The notes beneath the pieces are model-generated. The model saw only the letters and a program-made list of their open reading frames with translations, was not told the DNA's origin and ran no database searches. A program made the position numbers and the translations under genes. Shown one piece after another: positions 34,901 through 42,547 of a stretch of 64,000 bases of DNA. Within the stretch, counting starts at the first letter, position 1. Each line of letters opens with the position of its first letter. Source of the DNA: Bacteroidaceae bacterium (GTDB lineage: Bacteria; Bacteroidota; Bacteroidia; Bacteroidales; Bacteroidaceae); the NCBI GenBank assembly GCA_017547385.1, contig JAFYPU010000014.1, positions 17,615 through 81,614 on the forward strand, read 5' to 3'.

Positions 34901-35342
34901 CGACAATGAGTGCGCGTTCGGCTTCTTGCGGAAAGGATGTGTCGCTTTTCTCTCCTGATTTCTCTTCTCTTTCAATCTCTTCCGGAAGTGCTTCAACTGT
35001 TGGCGTAGGTCTTTGTGCGCCGGTCAGTTCGGTGATAAAGTGCGTCAGCAGTTTTACGTCCTGCTCAAAGGCCTTTTCGGAAGGCTTCGCTTCACCTTTC
35101 AGCACCCTTCGGGCATTTCGGCGAAAGCGGTCGGCTGCATGATAATCCACATTTGCAGCTTTGCAGACGGCGTATAGCTTTGAAAAAAGTCCCGAGTATT
35201 GTGTCTGAAAATCGGCAGAGAGTTCTGCGCAAAGCCTTTCGAGCATGGCGTAGAGCCTCTCGTAGCGTGCTTGCAGCGGAAAGGAAGGGTTGCAAGCAAC
35301 CTGTATTTCTTCATACAGCTCGTCGGCAGTTTGTGAAAGCAT
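31956..35342 (-). CDS. Dna2-like nuclease-helicase (PD-(D/E)XK plus superfamily 1 helicase)
   Basis: 1128 aa from the chosen start. N-terminal half contains a RecB/Cas4-like nuclease core: GRFDV, LELKSGKADN and HVLQMSLYKEM at about residues 346-385. C-terminal half is an SF1B helicase: Walker A GPPGTGKT at about 699-706, IIDEASQVLEPQ (motif II), LIGDHKQLPAVV (motif III), DTVECYQGSQREFVV (motif V) and KLNVAITRARQQFIMVG (motif VI). This is the layout of eukaryotic Dna2 and of common Bacteroidetes homologues; a DNA-repair role is likely. The frame is open to 35507, but that start would overlap the upstream gene by 143 bp; MLSQTADELYEEIQ at 35342 leaves 22 bp. Confidence 0.88.
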   Translation of the reverse strand: MLSQTADELYEEIQVACNPSFPLQARYERLYAMLERLCAELSADFQTQYSGLFSKLYAVCKAANVDYHAADRFRRNARRVLKGEAKPSEKAFEQDVKLLTHFITELTGAQRPTPTVEALPEEIEREEKSGEKSDTSFPQEAERALIVGVNADRLTVIPSRGDGTHLIIYIETQPELAEQAEEGMQASLIGLRRKGEHWEARIVILEPDFLIDVSTLCACVKPYGAHALHYWLSQLAPKEITQPILLGNAANRFMDDCLHESEAALSEADEKQLFLRSIRQDFHQSMLSYLGCDTPITREYFDKAENHFHNIRHTVQTTFASPEVDIDKQKVVLEPAFICPALGLRGRFDVMTTDHQRVLELKSGKADNFGNSPKIEHVLQMSLYKEMIHFCLGQPRDTVRSFLFYSAHGKLFDQRTSAQAMREILILRNEIIRHQSLMRQERWEEILPAISIDALNIHRMQGRFFDDYLKPQLQVLIAPLHNMQASPHLAAYFKTFCSFLARELFLSKTSDTRPGSMRGFSRTWTAPFATKLQAGEIMHDLQIEEFISTDKGIERLTFTFPKHYENFTPNFNEGEMVQLYCRNTDNDSVATTQLTRGTIAEMGAGHLKLRLNYPQRNKHLFDVHQRYAIEKDSTDATFSLAYRGLHSLLRAPENRQQLWLNQREATHNASLNLRGDYGETMNAIVLAAKQANDFYLLVGPPGTGKTNVALRSMVQEFLLEYPHTQEKKALMLTAYTHRAVDEICGMLEKLSEETTFSYIRIGNEQTCSAKFRHRLLENAASSMTNRNDVATLIAGTPIIVGSLLTLSAHTEIFRLRSFRAAIIDEASQVLEPQMLPLFCATFPQHPQTPAIEKFILIGDHKQLPAVVMQSPKHSANLQTQEALSDIGIHDLRTSLFERLHRIFVKQSPHCIGMLSRQGRMHPDICDFVSKHFYSERLGSLSLEHQKGALSTFGIPESDIENWLSESRLLFLNCPLPTPTSHSTKSNAAEAEAVALIVKSLVKLHGNNRSNFNASCDIGIIVPFRAQIALVRNRLRTLGIEDADKFTIDTVECYQGSQREFVVFSTTISQPYQLNLLSEPHFVEGQWVDRKLNVAITRARQQFIMVGNEQLLRRSSIYNALIDASKRLS

Positions 35343-35364
35343 GGTGTGCAAATGCGGGATGATT

Positions 35365-36591
35365 TTAATCTTCCAATTGGTTGAATTCGGGATCGTCGGG
35401 ACCGTATATCTTTGTTCCTTTCGTAAATCGGTTGGGTTTGGCAGGGCTTCCGCCTCTTTCGCTGCTGTTGGGAATGTAGGCACCCGGCATATCGGGATTT
35501 CCGCCATAGCCGCGCCACAAGTCCATGATGCGCTCCACGTAGTTGGCAGTCTCGTTTCCGATCATGTATCCATACTTCACCGAAGGGTCGCGGTAGTATT
35601 CAGGCAAGCTCAAATTGCGCACATAAACACTTACGTCTGCCCAGCGTTCGGGATTTCCACCGTGCTTGCGTGTCAGCGTCATGGCATCGCGAATGTGTCC
35701 GTAGCCACCGTTGTAGGCTGCCAGCACAAAGCGTTGTTTCTCGCTGCGGTTGCGAATGTCTGAAAACTTTCCACTGAGTTCTTTGATGAGCTTGGCGGCC
35801 GCTGCCACGTTGTCGGAAGGTGAAAAGATGCGATCGGCCGGTAACCCCAGTTGCTCGGCAGTGCCGGGCATGATTTGCATCAGTCCGCGAGCACCGGCCC
35901 AAGAAATGGCATTGGGGTCGAAACCCGACTCCTGATAGCATTGGGCTGCCAGCAAACGCCAGTCCCAACCGGTGGTCTGCGCTGCCTGTTTGAACAGATG
36001 GTCATAGGTGGAAATGATACCCTTTTCGCGTGAAATGTATGGTGCCTGCACTTTTCTGCGGACGCGTTGTTGGGGCAGGGCAGTGCGGTGGCTGTTTTCG
36101 ATGCGGCTTTCGGTGTAAGTGGAGTGCCAACTGTCGAGTGCTTCGGCCAAGGCTTTGTTGTCGCATACGGCCCACGAGGTTTTCAGCGAGTCAATGGTTG
36201 CTCCTGCCGGTGTGAGATTGTTCTCTTCAATGAAGTGTGTGGGCAGTTGCAAGGCAATGATGTCGGCATCGCCGTTCTTCAGCAGCTTGATAAGTTCGGT
36301 GGTGTCGTGAGCCAATTCCACTCGCACACTCAGGCCGTGCTCTGCCGCAAAGTCTTCGGCCAAGGCATATTGTCGGCCCATGGGTCGGCCGTTATAGTCG
36401 AAGTAGGTATCAGGACCGCTCAAGGTGGTGATAATGAGCTCGCTGCTTTCCAGAATTTTGTCAAAGGCATCCCCATCGGCAGAGGTCGACTTTTCGGGGG
36501 CAAAGGCACCATTGTCGGCTTTGCGCTCCGTGGGAGCGGAGCAAGCACAGAGCCATGTGAGGAGTATAAAAAGGAAAATATGAAGGCGCAT
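35365..36591 (-). CDS. lytic transglycosylase lipoprotein, MltF type
   Basis: 408 aa. Lipoprotein signal MRLHIFLFILLTWLCAC with lipobox LCAC (C17). Then a solute-binding-protein-3-like domain (about residues 60-190, RVELAHDTTELIKLLKNGDADIIALQLP) and a C-terminal SLT domain with catalytic Glu in YQESGFDPNAIS, then GARGLMQIMPGTAEQLG and LAAYNGGYGHI. This two-domain layout is that of MltF, a membrane-bound murein lyase. Starts 6 and 48 bp further upstream are possible, but the signal peptide fits this Met. Confidence 0.9.
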   Translation of the reverse strand: MRLHIFLFILLTWLCACSAPTERKADNGAFAPEKSTSADGDAFDKILESSELIITTLSGPDTYFDYNGRPMGRQYALAEDFAAEHGLSVRVELAHDTTELIKLLKNGDADIIALQLPTHFIEENNLTPAGATIDSLKTSWAVCDNKALAEALDSWHSTYTESRIENSHRTALPQQRVRRKVQAPYISREKGIISTYDHLFKQAAQTTGWDWRLLAAQCYQESGFDPNAISWAGARGLMQIMPGTAEQLGLPADRIFSPSDNVAAAAKLIKELSGKFSDIRNRSEKQRFVLAAYNGGYGHIRDAMTLTRKHGGNPERWADVSVYVRNLSLPEYYRDPSVKYGYMIGNETANYVERIMDLWRGYGGNPDMPGAYIPNSSERGGSPAKPNRFTKGTKIYGPDDPEFNQLED

Positions 36592-36662
36592 GACCATGTT
36601 TTGAATTCGAATAACTATCTTCGCTGCGCGAAAATACATTAAATAACTTAATCCGAAAGCGT

Positions 36663-36962
36663 ATGGTGAAACATATTGTGCTCTTCAAGCTCAAAAATGA
36701 ACTGTCGGCAGAAGCCTGCACCGAAGTGATGAACTCGTTCAAACAAGGCATTGAAAACCTCGTGGGGCGCATCGAAGAAATTCGTAGCATCGAGGTGGGC
36801 TTTAACTGCAATGACGATGAAGCGTGGCACATCTGTCTGAATGCCACCTTCGACACCATGGATGCGCTCCGCACTTATGCCACTCATCCCTTGCATCTGG
36901 CAGTGGCAGGAGCATTGAAACCGCATGTCGAAGCACGCAGTTGTGTGGATTATGAGGTGTGA
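36663..36962 (+). CDS. Dabb (stress-responsive A/B barrel) family protein
   Basis: 99 aa starting MVKHIVLFKLKNE, the usual opening of the Dabb dimeric alpha/beta-barrel family, with the core HPLHLAVAGALKPHVE. Function in bacteria unclear. It is divergent from the transglycosylase gene; 22 bp separate it from nhaC. Confidence 0.88.
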   Translation: MVKHIVLFKLKNELSAEACTEVMNSFKQGIENLVGRIEEIRSIEVGFNCNDDEAWHICLNATFDTMDALRTYATHPLHLAVAGALKPHVEARSCVDYEV

Positions 36963-36984
36963 TAAGTTGCAGAAAGCCACCGCA

Positions 36985-38295
36985 ATGACCAAGAAGCAAT
37001 CCTCCACAAAACGCCGCCCTCGCCGCAATGGTTGGCTCGCAGTGAGTCCGTTGTTGGTGCTGGTGGGCTTGTTGGTGGGCTTGAGTCTCATCACCGGCGA
37101 CCCTTACAAGGTTTCGCTGCCGGTGGTGTTTATTGCCACGGCAGCCTATGCTCTGTTTACCACACGCGGTTTGTCCATCGATGAGCGGCTGACGCAATTT
37201 TCGCGCGGTGCAGGCAGCTCCGGGCTGTTGCTGATGGTGTGGATTTTTGTGCTGGCCGGTGCATTTGCCGAGAGTGCCAAGCAGATGGGAGCTATCTCTG
37301 CCACGGTGGACCTCACACTCCTGTTGCTGCCCGAGGGAATGCTGTTGGCCGGTCTCTTTCTGGCTGCATGCTTTGTCTCATTGGCCATCGGCACTTCGGT
37401 GGGAACAATTGTGGCACTGGTGCCTGTGGCCGTCGGCTTGGCATCGCGCACCGACATGAGTCTGCCGCTGATAACGGCCTCGGTGGCGGGCGGTGCTTTC
37501 TTTGGAGACAACCTTTCGTTCATCTCAGACACAACGGTGGCTGCCACTCGCACGCAGGGCTGCCGGCTGAGTGATAAGTTCAGGGTGAACTTCCGCATTG
37601 TGTTGCCGGCAGCCATCATCACCTTCATGGCTTATGTGGTGATGGGGCAGGGCGGAGCACCTCTGCCCGAAGCCGGAAGCGTGGATTGGCTCAAGGTGTT
37701 GCCCTATGTGGCCGTGCTGCTCACAGCGGTGATGGGCTTGAACGTGACGGTGGTGCTGATGATGGGATGTCTGCTCACCGGAGCGGTGGGCATGGCCATG
37801 GGTTGCTATGACCTCATGGGCTGGATGCAATCAATGGCTTTGGGTATCGGCGGTATGGGCGAGCTGATAGTGATTTCGCTTCTGGCCGGTGGTTTGCTCG
37901 AACTCATTCGCTACAACGGCGGCATCACTTTTCTGTTGCGCATGCTCACACGGCGCATTCGCGGCAAGCGCGGTGCCGAACTCAGCATTGCCGCCCTTGT
38001 TTCGATTACCAATGTGTGTACGGCCAACAACACCATAGCCATTCTTTCGGTGGGAAAACTGGCCAACGACATTGCCGAGCGATATGGGGTTGACAAACGC
38101 AAGAGTGCGAGCCTGCTCGACACGTTTTCTTGCTGTGTGCAGGGACTGTTGCCCTATGGAGCGCAAATGTTGATGGCCGCCGGTTTGGCTTCGGTCAGTC
38201 CGATGGAGATTATTCCATACTTATATTATCCCATGGTGATGGGCTTCATAGCGTTGCTTGCCATCTTTTTGCGCTATCCGCGACGCTACAGCTGA
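36985..38295 (+). CDS. nhaC: Na+/H+ antiporter, NhaC family
   Basis: 436 aa integral membrane protein with about 11-12 hydrophobic segments and a Lys/Arg-rich N-terminus (MTKKQSSTKRRPRRNG). The blocks GTSVGTIVALVPVAVGLA, GAFFGDNLSFISDTTVAATRTQG and the late TNVCTANNTIAILS...LLDTFSCCVQGLLPYGAQ are typical of PF03553. The acidic residue in GDN and SDT fits ion exchange. The frame is open 60 bp upstream, but that part overlaps the Dabb gene, so I start at 36985. Confidence 0.92.
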   Translation: MTKKQSSTKRRPRRNGWLAVSPLLVLVGLLVGLSLITGDPYKVSLPVVFIATAAYALFTTRGLSIDERLTQFSRGAGSSGLLLMVWIFVLAGAFAESAKQMGAISATVDLTLLLLPEGMLLAGLFLAACFVSLAIGTSVGTIVALVPVAVGLASRTDMSLPLITASVAGGAFFGDNLSFISDTTVAATRTQGCRLSDKFRVNFRIVLPAAIITFMAYVVMGQGGAPLPEAGSVDWLKVLPYVAVLLTAVMGLNVTVVLMMGCLLTGAVGMAMGCYDLMGWMQSMALGIGGMGELIVISLLAGGLLELIRYNGGITFLLRMLTRRIRGKRGAELSIAALVSITNVCTANNTIAILSVGKLANDIAERYGVDKRKSASLLDTFSCCVQGLLPYGAQMLMAAGLASVSPMEIIPYLYYPMVMGFIALLAIFLRYPRRYS

Positions 38296-38530
38296 TGCAC
38301 CGAGTGGCTGTTAATGCTTTGTTAATCCATGATTGAAATTTCACAAGAGCGTAAAGAAAAAGTCTTTGCGCTCTTTTCTTTTGTGTTCAAGCTTTCCCAT
38401 GCATAGCGTGAGCCATCCCGTTGGTTTTGTTGGCGTTTCGGGAGTAAACACTTAGGTTTTCCTGCATTGTCCGTACATTGCTGAAAACGCACCGGCCTTT
38501 CACTGATTTTTCTGAAGCCTTGCTGCAAAA

Positions 38531-38594
38531 GTGGCAGGCCTTGCCACTTTTGTGGCAGTGCTCGCCACTTTTGTGGCAAGGCCTGCCACTTTTG
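38531..38594. repeat. 21-bp stem-loop array upstream of dnaG
   Basis: Units begin at 38531, 38552 and 38573. Each has perfect GTGGC/GCCAC arms and a 7-nt loop (AGGCCTT, AGTGCTC, AAGGCCT). Unit 1 is the exact reverse complement of unit 3, so the array can also fold as a long hairpin with unit 2 in the loop, as at 7681. Confidence 0.85.
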
Positions 38595-38699
38595 ATGAGA
38601 AGCCTTCGGAAATCTTTATGTAGGCTTTTGCTTATTCATGAAAGCCTCTATTCTTTCACTCTGTTGCTTTTTGTTTTTCTTGCACCTTGCATTCATTTT

Positions 38700-38783
38700 G
38701 CATTGCGCAAGTCAGGTGGTTTGGGATAAAAGGCTGAAAACTTTGTTTTCGTTTTGTACTCCGCTCACCTTGCACTAACTTTG
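38700..38783 (+). repeat. promoter-carrying quasi-palindromic element, inverted copy
   Basis: Reverse-complement relative of the elements at 14316 and 19505. Its right end reads CCGCTCACCTTGCACTAACTTTGC, matching CGCTCGCCTTGCACTAACTTTGC before DUF4494. Its left end GCATTGCGCAAGTCAGGTGG corresponds to the far arm of the others. It carries the dnaG promoter. Confidence 0.7.
38753..38783 (+). promoter_or_regulatory. repeat-borne promoter of dnaG
   Basis: TTTG (38753-38756), 19 nt, TAACTTTG (38776-38783). The dnaG ATG is at 38792, so transcription should start within a few bases of the start codon, giving a nearly leaderless mRNA. Confidence 0.75.
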
Positions 38784-38791
38784 CTCCCACG

Positions 38792-40738
38792 ATGATAGAC
38801 AGACAGACCATAGACCGCATAAACGCAGCCACCGACATTGTGGACGTTGTCAAGGAGTTCGTAACACTGCGCAAGGCAGGTGTGAACTTCAAAGGCTTGT
38901 GCCCGTTTCACGACGAGAAGACACCGAGTTTCGTTGTTTCGCCCTCGAAGCAGCTCTACAAGTGTTTCAGTTGCGGAAAGGGGGGCAGTGCCGTTCACTT
39001 TGTGATGGAACACGAACAGATGTCTTATCCAGAAGCGCTGAAGTGGTTGGGAAAAAAGTATGGCATCGAGGTGGAAGAACGCGAACTCTCCGACGACGAA
39101 CGCAAGGCCGAGAGTGAGCGCGAAAGTATGTTTGTGCTCAACGAATGGGCTTGCAAGTATTTCTCGGAAACCTTGCACGGTCATGTCGACGGCATCGCGG
39201 TGGGTATGGCCTATTTCCGCAGTCGTGGTTTCCGCGACGACATCATCCGCAAGTTCGGGTTGGGATTTTCGTTGCCGACCCGCGATGCTTTGGCTCGCGC
39301 CGCTCGTGAGAAGGGATACAAGGACGAATATCTTGAAAAGACCGGCCTTTGCTATCGCACCGATGACGGCCGCTTGCTCGACCGATACCACGGCCGCGTC
39401 ATCTTTCCCGTGCACACGGTGTCGGGAAAGGTGGTGGCTTTCGGCGGACGCACGCTTTCCACCGACAAGAAGGTGGCAAAATATGTCAACTCTCCGGAAT
39501 CCGAAATCTATCATAAGAGCAACGAACTCTATGGCATCTATTTTGCCAAGCACGCCATAGTGAAGCAAAACCGTTGTTTCCTTGTTGAAGGTTACACCGA
39601 CGTTATCTCCATGCATCAGAGCGGCATCGAGAATGTGGTGGCATCATCTGGAACTTCGCTCACCACCGGCCAGATACGCCTGCTGCATCGCTTCACGCCC
39701 AACATCACCGTGCTCTACGATGGCGACAGTGCCGGCATCAAGGCCAGCCTTCGAGGCATCGACATGCTGCTGTCCGAAGGGCTGAACATCAAAGTGGTGC
39801 TCTTGCCCGACGGCGAGGACCCCGACAGTTTCGCTCGCTCTCACAATGCTGCGGCTTTTCAGGAATACATTGAGAAAAACCAAGTGGACTTCATACGTTT
39901 CAAGACCGATTTGCTGATGCGCGATACAGCCAACGATCCTGTGAAGCGTGCTTCCTTGGTGCAGGACATCGTGAAGAGCATTGCCGCCATTCCCGATGCC
40001 ATTGTTCGGCAAATGTATGTGAGAGAATGTGCCGCCATGATGAATGTGGGCGAACCGCTCATCCTTGACGAAATACGCCGACAGCGAAAAGAACGGCAGG
40101 GCGAACGTCCGGCAACTTCCGAGGAGGAAAAATCTGTAGCCGAAGTGCAGAGCACGCCTTCAGTCGAGAACTTGAACGATTCCAAGGCTGAGCGCGAGGA
40201 AAGGCTGCTGATGAGTTTGGTGGTGCGTTATGGCGACCGTCCGATGTATGCCGAAAACGAATTGGCCGAGGGCGAAGAAAACATGAGTGTGGCGGAGTTT
40301 GTCCAAAACGAATTGCAAAACGATGGATTGCAACTGCGCATTCCACTCTACCGTCGGGTGCTCGAAGAAGCCGTTGCCGGATTTTCGCGTCCCGATTTCC
40401 ATACGCAGAACTACTTCATCAGCCATCCCGACCCCGAGTTGAGCCGATTGGCAGCCGAAGTGGCGGAGGATAAATACCAACTCAGCCGTTATCACTTCAA
40501 GCAGCAGAAAATGGTGATGGATGAGGAACGCTTGGCCGAGTTGGCTCCACGCCTAGTGAACGACTATAAACATTTTGTGGTGCGTGAGGAAATGGCTTCC
40601 TTGCTGCGCGAATTGGCTCGTCCCGAAGTGGCAGCCAACGAGGTGCGTTGTCGGGAACTGATGAACCGTTATCGCGATTTGGCCAACGTGGCCCAGTGTT
40701 TTGCACAGGTGTTGGGCGATCGTGTGGTATCACCTTGA
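38792..40738 (+). CDS. dnaG: DNA primase
   Basis: 648 aa. N-terminal zinc ribbon: CPFHDEKTPSFVVSPSKQLYKCFSCGKGG-type with C37, H40, C58 and C61. RNA polymerase core domain follows (LGFSLPTRDAL, GRVIFPVHTVSGKVVAFGGR), then TOPRIM with FLVEGYTDVI and VLYDGDSAGIKA, and a helical C-terminal helicase-binding region from about residue 440. It synthesises primers at the replication fork. The start MIDRQTIDRINAATDIVDVV matches the family. No rpoD or rpsU is next to it, unlike the macromolecular synthesis operon. Confidence 0.96.
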   Translation: MIDRQTIDRINAATDIVDVVKEFVTLRKAGVNFKGLCPFHDEKTPSFVVSPSKQLYKCFSCGKGGSAVHFVMEHEQMSYPEALKWLGKKYGIEVEERELSDDERKAESERESMFVLNEWACKYFSETLHGHVDGIAVGMAYFRSRGFRDDIIRKFGLGFSLPTRDALARAAREKGYKDEYLEKTGLCYRTDDGRLLDRYHGRVIFPVHTVSGKVVAFGGRTLSTDKKVAKYVNSPESEIYHKSNELYGIYFAKHAIVKQNRCFLVEGYTDVISMHQSGIENVVASSGTSLTTGQIRLLHRFTPNITVLYDGDSAGIKASLRGIDMLLSEGLNIKVVLLPDGEDPDSFARSHNAAAFQEYIEKNQVDFIRFKTDLLMRDTANDPVKRASLVQDIVKSIAAIPDAIVRQMYVRECAAMMNVGEPLILDEIRRQRKERQGERPATSEEEKSVAEVQSTPSVENLNDSKAEREERLLMSLVVRYGDRPMYAENELAEGEENMSVAEFVQNELQNDGLQLRIPLYRRVLEEAVAGFSRPDFHTQNYFISHPDPELSRLAAEVAEDKYQLSRYHFKQQKMVMDEERLAELAPRLVNDYKHFVVREEMASLLRELARPEVAANEVRCRELMNRYRDLANVAQCFAQVLGDRVVSP

Positions 40739-40802
40739 AAGTTTTATTTCACCGTTTCTTAATTCCCACAAAGACAGCAGTGTAATGTTGATGTGTTACA
40801 TA

Positions 40803-40848
40803 AAAACAAAAACGGCAGTCTCATGAGTAAGACTGCCGTTTTTGTTTT
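40803..40848. terminator. bidirectional terminator between dnaG and the porin gene
   Basis: 18-bp perfect stem (40803-40820 with 40831-40848; GC core ACGGCAGTC) flanked by A- and T-rich ends. Works for both converging genes. Confidence 0.9.
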
Positions 40849-40867
40849 CAAGAAATGCGCCTCGGAA

Positions 40868-42058
40868 TTAGAAGCGTGCCGTTACTTGAACGTCGAGTGT
40901 GTTGTAATATCTGTCGCCTGTGGTGGCGCGGTCGTCCGTAAAGATGTAGTTGAGTTGGAACACGAAGTTCTTGCTCAGATAGTAGTTGGCCGAAAGTGCC
41001 CAATCCGTTTTCATGGAACTCCAAGTCTTGGCATCGCGATAGCAGTCCCATTTGCCATAGAGCTTAAAGTTCTTGAAGAGCGGTGCGCCCACTGCTGCAT
41101 ACCATGCATCGCTCTTGGTGGGTTTTCTGTAGTCGGTAACCACACCGCCCACGGAGTGCATATATTCGGCACGCACGGTCCATTTGTCTTCATACTTCAA
41201 GCCGGCGCCCCAACGCTTGCGGTCAATCTTTTTCTGCTGATAATAGGGCTCGGAGGTGTTTTGCGCTTTCTTGGCATCGTATTTTTCGTTCACGTATGTG
41301 CCGTTCCAACCAAATCCGCCGATGCTCAAATTCTTGATGGGCGACACCCAAAGTCCGCCGATGATGTCTTTGGATTTGTCTTTGTCAGTGTGGTTGATGC
41401 CTTGGCCGTTGAAAACTCCTACCTGATAGTGCAACCAAGGATGGCCGTCCTTTTTCGAACGGAAGAGATCACCCTGAAGTTGCAGACCCACGTCGCGGCC
41501 TCCGCTCTTGTGCTCTCCGCAACGGTCGCTCATGCCGGTGATTTTTGAGGTGGCCTGAGAGTAGCTGCCAAATCCCACATCAATGGGGTTGTAGGGGTTT
41601 TCAAATCCGTAGGGACGCTTGAACTGTCCCAGCTTAACACGCAGGAAATCATATTTCTGCCACTCGATGAATGCATCCACGATGCGCGGACCTTTGTCCT
41701 CGCCCGGAGCACCATTCACTTCGAGTTGGAAACGGTAATAGAAGTCTTTGAAAGCGTAGCCGTTGGCATACAAACGCAGATAACGCAAGTCAAAACCACC
41801 ATTGCTCTCCTGGCCGGCGCGGTCGTTCCATGAGTATTTTCCCATGATGTAACCTCCGAATTTGATGCTCGGGTTGAAGGCTTTCATAAAGCGACTGGCA
41901 GCTGTGCTCTTGGTTGTGGAAGTTGCAGAGTCGACTTTTAAGGTGGGCATGGCAGTCGGCTCAGCAGTGGAAACCGCCATGGTGCTGTCGGCCTCGGTGG
42001 CTTGTGCGCTAAGAACGGTGCAGCCCAAAAGCGCAAGTGTGAGATAAATTTTCTTCAT
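40868..42058 (-). CDS. porin O/P family outer membrane protein
   Basis: 396 aa with signal peptide (MKKIYLTLALLGCTVLSAQA), a Ser/Thr-rich linker, then a beta-barrel starting at about residue 65 (IKFGGYIMGKYSWND) and ending in the aromatic C-terminus VQVTARF. Blocks LRYLRLYANGYAFKDFYYRFQLE and VKLGQFKRPYGFENPYNP are typical of phosphate-selective porin O/P (OprP/OprO). Substrate selectivity cannot be inferred; no phosphate genes are adjacent. Confidence 0.88.
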   Translation of the reverse strand: MKKIYLTLALLGCTVLSAQATEADSTMAVSTAEPTAMPTLKVDSATSTTKSTAASRFMKAFNPSIKFGGYIMGKYSWNDRAGQESNGGFDLRYLRLYANGYAFKDFYYRFQLEVNGAPGEDKGPRIVDAFIEWQKYDFLRVKLGQFKRPYGFENPYNPIDVGFGSYSQATSKITGMSDRCGEHKSGGRDVGLQLQGDLFRSKKDGHPWLHYQVGVFNGQGINHTDKDKSKDIIGGLWVSPIKNLSIGGFGWNGTYVNEKYDAKKAQNTSEPYYQQKKIDRKRWGAGLKYEDKWTVRAEYMHSVGGVVTDYRKPTKSDAWYAAVGAPLFKNFKLYGKWDCYRDAKTWSSMKTDWALSANYYLSKNFVFQLNYIFTDDRATTGDRYYNTLDVQVTARF

Positions 42059-42305
42059 GATTATTTTATGAATAATGTGATTTGTCGCGAAATCTGTTCG
42101 TTAACGGCTGCAAAATTAAGGATTATTTAAAAAATATGAAGCGAGCAAGCAGAGAATACTTTGGTGGATTTCTGTTTCTTGCAAAGCACCGGAGCATCTT
42201 TTTCGAGTATTGAACGAGTTTTAGTTGCGCCTGTAATCATGCGAAACTGTGGTGATAAACGATGTCTTAAGCATGGTTATTTGTTGTGCCGGCTTTTGCG
42301 AAAAA

Positions 42306-42400
42306 TCCGGAAGCATTGTAGGAAATTCTACAAGCACTGCAGAATTTTCTACAAGCACTGCAGAAAAATCCGGAAGCACTGCAGATTTCTGTGCTCCCAT
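42306..42400. repeat. 21-bp stem-loop array, best-conserved copy
   Basis: Units begin at 42306, 42327, 42348 and 42369, exactly 21 bp apart; a partial fifth unit follows at 42388. Cores: TCCGGAAGCATTGTAGGAA, TTCTACAAGCACTGCAGAA (twice) and TCCGGAAGCACTGCAGA. Each has six-base arms and a 7-nt loop AAGCACT (AAGCATT in unit 1). It ends 23 bp before the DUF1599 promoter. Confidence 0.9.
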
Positions 42401-42422
42401 TGCGCGAAATATGCCTGTGCTT

Positions 42423-42453
42423 TTTGCGCGTCGCGGAAAAATGCGTAATTTTG
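42423..42453 (+). promoter_or_regulatory. promoter of the DUF1599-tpiA operon
   Basis: TTTG (42423-42426), 19 nt, TAATTTTG (42446-42453): perfect consensus and spacing. Leader of about 85-95 nt to the first ATG. Confidence 0.75.
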
Positions 42454-42547
42454 CGGCATTCCGAGCACTGATGGTGAGGTTAACGGCAGGTGAGGCTCTT
42501 GTGCTGCTGCATGTGTCATCGTCGGAAAGGAATTTTATGGTACACAC

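Larger units (their letters stand above)
38296..38791. other. 496-bp gap between nhaC and dnaG
   Basis: Contains a 21-bp stem-loop array (38531-38594) and the promoter-carrying repeat (38700-38783). The rest (38296-38530 and 38595-38699) shows no gene or clear terminator; a run of direct AAAGAAAAAG/TTTTC near 38350-38390 forms only a weak hairpin. Confidence 0.6.
42059..42547. other. 489-bp gap between divergent porin and DUF1599 genes
   Basis: Holds a minus -7 box for the porin gene (TAATTTTG, 42112-42119), a 21-bp array (42306-42400) and a perfect plus promoter for the DUF1599 operon (42423-42453). The 42130-42300 part shows nothing clear. Confidence 0.6.
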
